From positions 1-13,639 of the forward strand of contig CALGAJ010000035.1 of assembly GCA_937951975.1 (NCBI GenBank): 13,639 nt of DNA. Direction: 5' to 3'. Shown in pieces: positions 6,030 to 12,874 of the stretch. The position numbers and the translations under genes were made by a program. The stretch comes from an uncultured Desulfotignum sp. (GTDB lineage: Bacteria > Desulfobacterota > Desulfobacteria > Desulfobacterales > Desulfobacteraceae). Each line of letters opens with the position of its first letter. Position 1 is the stretch's first letter. The notes under the pieces are model-generated. The model ran no database searches, had not been told where the DNA came from, and saw only the letters and a program-made list of their open reading frames with translations.

Positions 6030-6605
6030 ATGACATCCCCCAGGGACCCTGTTTCAGCCCCCTCCGTGCTGGATCTGAGGGGAAGACAATCGGTTCGGGC
6101 GACATTCAAACTGTCCCAGAAAGCCATTGATGCCATCGGGCTGGTGGCGGTTCACATGGGCATCAAGCAGAAATCCCTGTTTGACCACATCATTGAAGAC
6201 ATGGATGCCATGGAAAAACTGGCCCGTTCCATCCGGCTTCCCCAGTTTGAAAAAATCCACCGCCGACAGAAAACATATGTCATGAGCCGCCGGACCATCG
6301 ATGCCTTGAGTACGGTTTCACAGGCCTATGACATGCCAAGGGATGCGCTGGTGGAATATGCGGTGCAGAAACTGGAAAGCGTGATTCAAAGTGAAAAACT
6401 TCGTCATGAAGAACGGAAAAAAATGGCGGCGGAGGTGATGGCCCACTTTGAAAAAGGGGAACAGCTGTACCGGTCGGTCACCCGGAATCTGGGCAAAGAC
6501 GACCCATTCAGCCGGCATCTGGGCAAAGCGGTTCAGGCGGCCAGAAAGACAGCGGAAGAACTTCAGGCATTTCTGAATAAAAGCCGGGTACTGGAAGATT
6601 TTTAA
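6030..6605 (+). CDS. Small protein with two ribbon-helix-helix-like units and helical tail
   Basis: I do not recognise a named family. The 191-residue protein appears to hold two consecutive units of ribbon-helix-helix pattern (short basic beta strand, helix, turn, helix). Unit 1 (about 20-58): VRATFKLS, then QKAIDAIGLVAVHMG, then IKQKSLFDHIIEDM. Unit 2 (about 79-117): KTYVMS, then RRTIDALSTVSQAYD, then MPRDALVEYAVQKL. The two are some 58 residues apart and align without gaps, including the Ile-Asp-Ala core of the first helix. The remainder (118-191) is charged and helical, possibly a coiled coil. RHH proteins normally pair as dimers to bind DNA; a fused pair could act as a built-in dimer, so a transcriptional regulator role is inferred. 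Excellent Shine-Dalgarno AAGGAGG (6015-6021) 8 nt before the ATG. The ABC transporter ATPase gene begins 14 nt after its end. Confidence 0.75.
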   Translation: MTSPRDPVSAPSVLDLRGRQSVRATFKLSQKAIDAIGLVAVHMGIKQKSLFDHIIEDMDAMEKLARSIRLPQFEKIHRRQKTYVMSRRTIDALSTVSQAYDMPRDALVEYAVQKLESVIQSEKLRHEERKKMAAEVMAHFEKGEQLYRSVTRNLGKDDPFSRHLGKAVQAARKTAEELQAFLNKSRVLEDF

Positions 6606-6619
6606 CCAAGGAGGTTGTG

Positions 6620-7564
6620 TTGATAGAGATTCAAGATCTGACCAAATACTATAATGATTTCTGCGCGGTGGATCATGTCAGCCTGTCGGTCCGGCCCGGA
6701 GAGATCATGGGTCTGCTCGGACCCAACGGCGCAGGGAAAACCACCACGCTGCGTATGCTCACCGGATATTTCAAACCCACATCCGGGCAGATCTCGGTCA
6801 AGGATCTTCACATGCCTGAGCATACTCTGAAAATCAAATCACTGATGGGATATCTGCCGGAATCAGCCCCGTTATACCACAACATGATGGTCTATGATTA
6901 TCTGATCTACGTGGCCCGGCTCAAAGGATTGAAGGATCCGGCCCGTCAACTGGAGCGGCTTCACACCCTGACGGATCTGTGCGGCTTGTCAGGCATCATG
7001 CACAAACCCATCGCCACCCTGTCCAAAGGGCTCAAGCAGCGGGTGGGACTGGCCCATGCCATGATGACGGATCCGGAAATCCTGATCCTGGATGAACCCA
7101 CCTCCGGCCTGGATCCCAACCAGATCGCCGAGATCCGGAGCATCATCCGGCAGATCGGCAGGAAGAAAACCGTTATTTTTTCCACCCATATTCTCAGTGA
7201 AGCCGAAGCCACCTGCGACCGCATCGTGATCATCAACAACGGCAAGGTCGTGGCCGACGATACCACCACCCGGCTCAAACAGGGCGCACTTCAAGACAAT
7301 CTGATCCGCCTGACCCTGAAAGGACCGGATTTCAAAACCGTAAGCCAGTTCTTCACGGACATGGATTCAAACCTGTCCGTCACCGCGTTGAACACGGACA
7401 AAGATGACCCGGTGCGCGTTGAAATCCAGGGCCCTCCGGACCGGGATATCCGTTCGGACATCTACCTGAAAATCAAGGAAACCGACTGGATTATCATGGA
7501 ACTGACCAGAGAAACCCAGGCACTTGAACATATATTCCAGAAACTGACCCGGGAGAATACCTGA
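6620..7564 (+). CDS. ABC-2 type exporter ATP-binding protein (GldA-like)
   Basis: Cytosolic ATPase of an ABC-2 family export system. From the chosen TTG start the protein has 314 residues: Walker A GPNGAGKTT (34-42), signature LSKGLKQRV (134-142; the LSKG form is usual in this subfamily), Walker B ILILDEPTSGLD (154-165, catalytic Glu159), then STHILSEAE with the switch histidine. A C-terminal domain of about 90 residues follows, as in GldA/CcmA-like drug and polysaccharide export ATPases. A GTG at 6617 is in frame one codon earlier, but it is only 2 nt from the AAGGAGG at 6608-6614, while the TTG at 6620 has 5 nt; I therefore prefer TTG, with either possible. The gene lies 14 nt after the RHH-like gene and 2 nt before the permease, so they are probably one operon. 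Confidence 0.92.
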   Translation: MIEIQDLTKYYNDFCAVDHVSLSVRPGEIMGLLGPNGAGKTTTLRMLTGYFKPTSGQISVKDLHMPEHTLKIKSLMGYLPESAPLYHNMMVYDYLIYVARLKGLKDPARQLERLHTLTDLCGLSGIMHKPIATLSKGLKQRVGLAHAMMTDPEILILDEPTSGLDPNQIAEIRSIIRQIGRKKTVIFSTHILSEAEATCDRIVIINNGKVVADDTTTRLKQGALQDNLIRLTLKGPDFKTVSQFFTDMDSNLSVTALNTDKDDPVRVEIQGPPDRDIRSDIYLKIKETDWIIMELTRETQALEHIFQKLTRENT

Positions 7565-7566
7565 TC

Positions 7567-8271
7567 ATGTCACAAATCAAAATCATTGCCTTAAAAGAGT
7601 TCAAAGATTATTTCATATCCCCCATCGCCTATATTGTGATCGCTTTGTTTCTGATCGTGGTGGGATGGTTTTTCTTTTCCACTTTTTTCATTTACAGCCG
7701 GGCTGATCTGCGTGACTTTTTCGCGCTGCTGCCCATGGTGTTTTCATTTTTTGTTCCTGCGCTGACCATGCGGTTGTTTGCAGAAGAAAAAAACGTGGGG
7801 TCCTATGAAACCCTGCTGACCATGCCGGTGTCCTTCATCCACATCGCTTTGGGAAAATTTTTTGCCGCCACCCTGTTCACCTGCACCATGCTGGTACCCA
7901 CCCTGTCCTACCCTATATTCATTTCCCTGATCGGGGATTTGGACTGGGGGCCGGTGGCCGGCGGATATATCGGGGCCGTGTTTCTGGCGGGCGCATACTG
8001 CGCCATGGGACTGTTTGCATCCGCTCTGACCCGCAATCAGATCATCGCTTTTATCATCGGATGCGCCCTGTGCTTCACCTTGACCATCATCAACCGGATG
8101 CTGTTTTTCATGCCGCCGGAAATTGTGACGGTGATTGAATATTTCGGGGCCAACCCCCATTTTGCCAATTTTTCCAAAGGGATCCTGGATACCCGGGACA
8201 TTGTGTACTTTATCAGCCTGATATCCATTTTTCTCTTTTCCACCCATCTTGTGATGCAGGAAAAAAATTAA
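7567..8271 (+). CDS. ABC-2 type permease (GldF-like)
   Basis: Inner-membrane permease partner of the preceding ATPase. The 234 residues carry about six membrane segments (roughly 18-42, 53-72, 96-118, 131-154, 158-180, 208-229). The N-terminal amphipathic ALKEFKDYFISPIAYI and the loop FAEEKNVGSYETLLTMPVS (about 74-92) are characteristic of the ABC-2 membrane family next to Gldg-type proteins, where the loop couples to the ATPase. Start codon is 2 nt after the ATPase stop; the permease is followed 9 nt later by the Gldg-family gene with AAGGAGG between. The substrate is unknown. Confidence 0.9.
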   Translation: MSQIKIIALKEFKDYFISPIAYIVIALFLIVVGWFFFSTFFIYSRADLRDFFALLPMVFSFFVPALTMRLFAEEKNVGSYETLLTMPVSFIHIALGKFFAATLFTCTMLVPTLSYPIFISLIGDLDWGPVAGGYIGAVFLAGAYCAMGLFASALTRNQIIAFIIGCALCFTLTIINRMLFFMPPEIVTVIEYFGANPHFANFSKGILDTRDIVYFISLISIFLFSTHLVMQEKN

Positions 8272-8280
8272 GGAGGCTTC

Positions 8281-10491
8281 ATGGGATTTTTCAAGGAACA
8301 TTATATTAAGTTTGTTTTATATATGGCCGTGATTGTGCTGGTGAACATCGTCGGGCTGACCCTTTTTTTCAGGGCCGATCTGACAGCCAGCAAAATTTTT
8401 TCATTGTCCGATGCCAGCAAAAAAGCCGTGGTCACTCTGTCTGAACCGTTGAGCATCAAGGTGTTTTTCTCCAACAACCTGCCGGCACCCCATAACAACA
8501 CGGAACGCTATCTCAGGGATCTGCTGGATGAATACGGGGCTCAAGCCGGCCGCCTGTTCAACTATCAGTTCTACAATGTCTCTTCCGCAGAAGGGGATTT
8601 GAGCGCAAAAGCTGTGGAGAACAGGGAACTGGCTCAAAGTTACGGCATCTCCCCCATCCAGATCCGGATGATGGAAAATGATGAACTCAAATTCACAAAC
8701 GCTTACATGGGGCTGGTGCTCATCCACGGAGACCTCATTGAAAAAATCAATGCCGTCACCTCCACGGACGGCCTGGAATACCAGCTGACCACGGCCATCC
8801 AGAAACTCAACCACAAAGTCTCCGCCCTGCTGCGTATAGAGGACAAGATCCAGGCCACTCTGTATTTATCCTCTTCATTGAATGACATCGCCCCGCTGAT
8901 CGGACTGGACAACCTGCCCGGCCTGCAGGAGACCGTGAAAAAAACCATTGACGGCATCAATGCCAAAAGTCTGGATATCCTGTCATTTGATCGTCAGGAC
9001 ATTACCGGCAAACAAGCCCTGAACGATATCGGCAAAAAATATGATCTTTTGGCGTTGTCCTGGCCCGATATTCAGGACCGGAATATTCCGTCCGGCCAGG
9101 GAGCCGCCGGTCTGGTGCTGACATACCAGGACCAGGCCGCCAGCCTGCCGCTCATTACAGCCGTGGATCTGCCCATCATCGGCACCACTTATCAGATGGC
9201 GGATCCGGACACTCTGGAACAGGATATCATGGGGATTATCGAGAAAATGATCGGTATCAACCAGGATATCGGGTTTCTGGCGGATCACGGCACACCGGCC
9301 CTGGGACCCGACCGCAGAGCCATGATGCAGGGGGGATCCGGCGGCGATATGCAGGTGTTCAACGACCTGTTGTCCCACCGGTACAACATCCGGCAGATCG
9401 CCCTCAAAGACCAGACCATTCCCGACGGTCTCAACTGCCTGATCATTGCCAAGCCCACGGAACCGTTTTCCGATTATGAGCTGTTCCAGATCGATCAGGC
9501 ATTGATGAGAGGCACCAATATCGCTTTTTTCGGGGATGCATTCAATGAAATCATGCCCCGCGGCGGCATGGGCATGCCCCAGTATTTTCCCATTGACACC
9601 GGACTGGAAAAACTGCTGGCCCACTACGGCATCACCATGACACCCGCATTTGTAATGGACAAGGCGGCATACAAACACCAGCCCCGGGAAGGCGGGGAGC
9701 AGATCATCTATTTTGCGCCCATGCTCAAGGAAGACACCATCAACAATACACCGTCGTTCATGCACAACATCAAAGGGGTCATTGCCATGCAGGCCTCTCC
9801 CCTGTCCCTTGTATCAGACAACCTGACTGCCGCCGGTGTGACAGCCACCCGGCTGCTGAGCACCTCAAAAGACTCCTGGCTCATGAAAGATGAGATCAAC
9901 CTGAATCCCATGTTCATCTCTCCGCCGGAATCATCTGAAGAGATGAAAAGCTATGACCTGGCTTATCTGCTGGAAGGGACTTTCACCAGTTACTTCAAAG
10001 ACAAACCCATACCTGAAAAACCCGTGGGAGAAGCGGATATACCGGAATCCGACGCCCAGGCAGAGGCGGCTGGAACACTGGATCCGGCAATACCGGATAC
10101 GGCTGGCTCCGGCAAAGTCACCCCAGAGAGCGATATCCCGGACGTGGTGGCACAAAACCGGATTCTGGAAACCTCCCGCCCGGCCAAAATCTTTGTGCTC
10201 GGATGTTCCCAGATGCTCATGGACAACATGCTGGACCCGGAAGGCCGCACCACCAATGCCACATTCATTTTAAACACCATCGATCATCTGAACGGCAAGG
10301 ATGAAATTGCAGCCATGCGAAGCAAACAGCAGATGCTCAATCCTTTGGCCGACACCACCCCCTTTGTCCGGGCAATGATCAAGACACTGAACATTGCCGG
10401 TTTGCCCGTGCTGGTGTTTGTTTTCGGCATCGGTGTCTGGGTGGCGGGAAAAGCCCGTAGGAAAAGAATTGCCAACCAGTTCAACGCATAA
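8281..10491 (+). CDS. Gldg-family ABC transporter auxiliary protein
   Basis: Large membrane-anchored extracytoplasmic component of the family described as 'gliding motility-type ABC transport system, auxiliary component'. The 736 residues begin with a membrane helix (about 9-30, no signal cleavage site evident), followed by a long outside domain. KVFFSNNLPAPHNNTERYLRDLLDEY (about 60-85) and the later segment around FLADHGTPALG and FGDAFNEIMPRGG are typical of the family. A second membrane helix at about 706-723 with a short basic tail (KARRKR) returns the chain to the membrane. Between about 575 and 620 lies a Pro/Glu/Asp-rich, low-complexity linker, before the last folded part (RPAKIFVLGCSQMLMDNML). 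The Shine-Dalgarno AAGGAGG lies just before the ATG. In gliding Bacteroidetes GldG works with GldA/GldF; here no other gliding genes are seen, so the job is unknown. Confidence 0.88.
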   Translation: MGFFKEHYIKFVLYMAVIVLVNIVGLTLFFRADLTASKIFSLSDASKKAVVTLSEPLSIKVFFSNNLPAPHNNTERYLRDLLDEYGAQAGRLFNYQFYNVSSAEGDLSAKAVENRELAQSYGISPIQIRMMENDELKFTNAYMGLVLIHGDLIEKINAVTSTDGLEYQLTTAIQKLNHKVSALLRIEDKIQATLYLSSSLNDIAPLIGLDNLPGLQETVKKTIDGINAKSLDILSFDRQDITGKQALNDIGKKYDLLALSWPDIQDRNIPSGQGAAGLVLTYQDQAASLPLITAVDLPIIGTTYQMADPDTLEQDIMGIIEKMIGINQDIGFLADHGTPALGPDRRAMMQGGSGGDMQVFNDLLSHRYNIRQIALKDQTIPDGLNCLIIAKPTEPFSDYELFQIDQALMRGTNIAFFGDAFNEIMPRGGMGMPQYFPIDTGLEKLLAHYGITMTPAFVMDKAAYKHQPREGGEQIIYFAPMLKEDTINNTPSFMHNIKGVIAMQASPLSLVSDNLTAAGVTATRLLSTSKDSWLMKDEINLNPMFISPPESSEEMKSYDLAYLLEGTFTSYFKDKPIPEKPVGEADIPESDAQAEAAGTLDPAIPDTAGSGKVTPESDIPDVVAQNRILETSRPAKIFVLGCSQMLMDNMLDPEGRTTNATFILNTIDHLNGKDEIAAMRSKQQMLNPLADTTPFVRAMIKTLNIAGLPVLVFVFGIGVWVAGKARRKRIANQFNA

Positions 10492-10504
10492 AGGATCTGT
10501 TGTC

Positions 10505-11458
10505 ATGAAAAAAGAGTATCTGATTCCGATATTGATCATTGCGGTTCTGGCCGGCTATCTTGTCTTTAATAAAGAAGACGGCCGTCATTATACCCTGCCG
10601 GAACCCCCATCCGTGAATACAGACAAAATCGACCGCCTGACGGTGGCGCAAACCGATCAAACCCTTGATTTTGTCCGAACAGACTCGGGATGGGTGGTGA
10701 CGGAACGCGCGTATCCGGCAGATGACGGGGCTGTCAAAAAAATGCTGAATGTCATGTCCGGGCTGACCCTGTCCGCCCTGGTTTCGGAAAAACAGGATGT
10801 GGCCCGGTATGAACTGGACCCGTCCCGGGCCTTGACTGTCACCGCCTTTCAGGGGGATACCCCGGTCATGTCCTTTGACATCGGTAAAACCGCCCCCACT
10901 TTCAACCACACGTTTGTGATGCTGGAAAACGATCCCAACATCTATCAGGCCAATGACAGTTTCCGATCCCATTTCAACAAATCCGTGGATGAATTCAGAG
11001 ACCGGCAGGTTCTGGCATTTCAGGAAACCGACATTGAGAAAATCACCCTTCAAACCCCTGAAAAACAGGTGGTACTGACCGCCCGGGAACCGGCGGAGGA
11101 TGAAAAGCAGGACACAACACGGGTTTTTGATTACCCGGACGGCACATCACCGGATCCGAAAACCGTGTCCAATCTGCTGTATTCCATGTCCTCACTGACC
11201 TGTGACCGGTTTGCGGCGGACTTGAACAAAGCCGACATGGAAGCAACATCTCCGCGTCTGACCGTGATTCTGGACAACGGCACTTCCCGGATGCTGACAC
11301 TGTTTGATCCGGATATGGAAGAATCCGTGCCGGCCATCTCATCCATGAACGATTATGTGTTTTTTTTAAAACCCCATGTCGCTGAAGATATTACATCCTA
11401 TGCCCTTGATCTGGCCGGACTCACGCCACCGGAAGAAGAGGAAACCACCAAGGAATAA
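10505..11458 (+). CDS. DUF4340-like membrane-anchored protein
   Basis: Companion of Gldg-type ABC systems; function unknown. With the ATG at 10505 the protein has 317 residues: a short basic start MKKEY, one membrane helix LIPILIIAVLAGYLVF (about 6-21), and a beta-rich outer domain. The segment DKIDRLTVAQTDQTLDFVRTDSGWVVT near residues 40-66 and the following YPADDGAVKKMLNVMSGL are typical of DUF4340 proteins, which contain repeated beta-sandwich-like units; the region from about 220 (SNLLYSMSSLTCDRF) looks like a second copy of that unit. The C-terminus is acidic (PPEEEETTKE). The upstream part of the open frame (from 10394) lies inside the Gldg gene and is not needed, since AAGGAT directly precedes the ATG region. 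Next gene 8 nt downstream. Confidence 0.85.
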   Translation: MKKEYLIPILIIAVLAGYLVFNKEDGRHYTLPEPPSVNTDKIDRLTVAQTDQTLDFVRTDSGWVVTERAYPADDGAVKKMLNVMSGLTLSALVSEKQDVARYELDPSRALTVTAFQGDTPVMSFDIGKTAPTFNHTFVMLENDPNIYQANDSFRSHFNKSVDEFRDRQVLAFQETDIEKITLQTPEKQVVLTAREPAEDEKQDTTRVFDYPDGTSPDPKTVSNLLYSMSSLTCDRFAADLNKADMEATSPRLTVILDNGTSRMLTLFDPDMEESVPAISSMNDYVFFLKPHVAEDITSYALDLAGLTPPEEEETTKE

Positions 11459-11466
11459 ATCAGCTT

Positions 11467-12195
11467 GTGAACCGAATTTTAAAGTGGATATATCAGCCGT
11501 ATAAATGGGTGATCGTCATGCCTTTCATGGGGATCATCACCCTTGTTCTAGGAATGATATGCATTGTTGTGGGGGCCTTTTTCTCCCGGGACGCCACCAA
11601 TGCACTGGCCGTGGTATGGTCCCGCCTGGCCTGCGGCATCGTGCCCGTCAACGTGAAGCTGACCGGCAAAAAAAACTTCCATCAAAGGCATTCTTATGTG
11701 GTGGTGGCCAATCACCAATCCATGGTGGATATCCCGGTGATCCACGGATTCATGGGGCTGCATATCAAATGGGTGATGAAGCAGGAACTCAGAAAAATCC
11801 CCATTTTCGGCACGGCCTGTCATTATCTGGGATGCATCTTCATCAACCGGTCTCATCACGAGGCAGCCATTCAATCCATTCATCAGGCAAAAAAAAGCAT
11901 GTCCTCAAAAGCATCGGTCCTGTTTTTCGCCGAAGGCACCCGCAGCCGGAACGGACAGGTGCAGCCCTTTAAAAAAGGGGCGTTTGTGTTTGCCAGAGAA
12001 ACCGGACTGCCGGTTCTGCCGGTCACCGTCAAGCACTCCCGAGACGTGCTGCCCCCGGACTCACTGGACCTGATCCCCGGGGCGGTGGAAATTATTGTGC
12101 ACCGCCCCGTGTATGTCCTGCCGGGCGATGCAAAGCGGTTGACAGAGGTCATCGAAGACGTCCGGGCCACTATTGCCGGGCCTCTGACCGGGTGA
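11467..12195 (+). CDS. plsC: PlsC-type 1-acyl-sn-glycerol-3-phosphate acyltransferase
   Basis: Acylates lysophosphatidic acid to phosphatidic acid in phospholipid synthesis, at the cytosolic face of the inner membrane; an acyltransferase for another lipid cannot be ruled out. The 242 residues have an N-terminal membrane segment (about 14-38), the catalytic NHQSMVD box (His83-X4-Asp88), the glycerol-phosphate-binding FAEGTRSRNG (about 154-163, Glu156-Gly157-Thr158-Arg159), and VLPVTVKHS with the following proline-rich region typical of the family. Starts with GTG at 11467, 8 nt after the DUF4340-like gene; the nearest purine-rich stretch (AAGGA, 11449-11453) is rather far, so translation may be coupled. 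Position at the end of the ABC/Gldg block may be chance or point to a lipid-related role. Confidence 0.9.
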   Translation: MNRILKWIYQPYKWVIVMPFMGIITLVLGMICIVVGAFFSRDATNALAVVWSRLACGIVPVNVKLTGKKNFHQRHSYVVVANHQSMVDIPVIHGFMGLHIKWVMKQELRKIPIFGTACHYLGCIFINRSHHEAAIQSIHQAKKSMSSKASVLFFAEGTRSRNGQVQPFKKGAFVFARETGLPVLPVTVKHSRDVLPPDSLDLIPGAVEIIVHRPVYVLPGDAKRLTEVIEDVRATIAGPLTG

Positions 12196-12371
12196 CTCCC
12201 GGGCCGGCGCCATCCCCCCCCTTGCTCCACTTTTCAATCCACTTTACTCCCCGCTGCTGACTCTCATCTATAATACTGACTAATCCGTCTCTTATCTGAC
12301 AAATACCCGCCTGTTTTTTTTTACATTTATTTGTTTTTTTTCTTGACTTATGCCTGAATTTTAGCAAGAGT

Positions 12372-12396
12372 GTGTCAAATGGTGGAGGAAAGTGGA
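12372..12396 (+). promoter_or_regulatory. Probable MraZ operator: three GTGnn direct repeats, 10-nt period
   Basis: GTGTC (12372-12376), GTGGA (12382-12386) and GTGGA (12392-12396) recur exactly every 10 nt, ending 35 nt before the mraZ ATG. MraZ of E. coli and other bacteria binds TGGGN-type direct repeats spaced by 5 nt in its own promoter, which gives the same period. The repeats are seen; the binding is inferred. A -35-like TTGACT lies at 12343-12348 but no good -10 follows. The remainder of 12196-12371 is T-rich and holds no gene I can support. Confidence 0.6.
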
Positions 12397-12431
12397 TCTT
12401 TTACCCAAAAACTGACAAACAGGCCATACAC

Positions 12432-12872
12432 ATGTTTCGATCAAGCTCCTTTCATACCATCGACCCAAAGGGCAGGATTATTATTCCGGCACGGTTCCGG
12501 GATGTGCTCAAGGCCGATGATGAATATGGAGTTGTGGTTTCCATCAAGGATGGATGCCTGTATGCTTACACGTTTAATGAATGGACACAGCTGGAGAAAA
12601 AAATTCTGGCCGCCAAAAGCGCGGCCATGGAAAAATTCAAACGGTTTTTCCTGGGAAATGCCTGCCCGCTGAAATGTGACAAACAGGACCGGATTTTAAT
12701 CCCTCCCAGTCTGCGCACCTATGCAGGCATTGAAAAAGACATTGTTTTGGTGGGGGTTCTGGACCGGTTTGAAATATGGGCCCGGGAACGATGGGATCAG
12801 GAAAACGCCAAAATGGAGCAGGAACTTGAAAAAGAGGAAGTAAGGGAGGAAATTGCTTCCCTGGGGCTGTAG
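12432..12872 (+). CDS. mraZ: MraZ, dcw-cluster transcriptional regulator
   Basis: DNA-binding protein with two AbrB/SpoVT-like swapped-hairpin domains that controls the division and cell-wall cluster and can influence RsmH. From the ATG at 12432 it has 146 residues: the first domain contains the D-x3-R element HTIDPKGRIIIPARFR (about 8-23) and the second the matching CDKQDRILIPPSLR (about 78-91), followed by IVLVGVLDRFEIWARERW, where LVG and FEIW are conserved in the family. The C-terminal helix is strongly charged (EQELEKEEVREE). The frame is open to a GTG at 12372, giving 20 more residues, but family members begin with MFR, and the extra stretch would be the operator region, so 12432 is preferred. 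Only a weak AGG precedes it. rsmH begins 2 nt after its stop. Confidence 0.93.
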   Translation: MFRSSSFHTIDPKGRIIIPARFRDVLKADDEYGVVVSIKDGCLYAYTFNEWTQLEKKILAAKSAAMEKFKRFFLGNACPLKCDKQDRILIPPSLRTYAGIEKDIVLVGVLDRFEIWARERWDQENAKMEQELEKEEVREEIASLGL

Positions 12873-12874
12873 CC

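Noticed and set aside
8983..9765. 260-codon open frame on the minus strand opposite the Gldg-family gene
   Set aside because: Antisense shadow of a well-supported gene in GC-rich DNA; no start signals or recognisable domains.
12175..12215. GC-rich hairpin CCGGG-TGACT-CCCGG across the plsC stop as a terminator
   Set aside because: Only 5 bp and followed by a GC- and C-rich stretch, not a T run, so it does not fit a rho-independent terminator.
12311..12345. T runs before mraZ as a terminator for the upstream genes
   Set aside because: No stable stem precedes the T tracts on the plus strand; more likely simply AT-rich promoter DNA.
12372..12431. 20-residue N-terminal extension of MraZ from GTG at 12372
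   Set aside because: Family members begin with MFR at 12432, and the extension DNA contains the periodic repeats expected for the operator.
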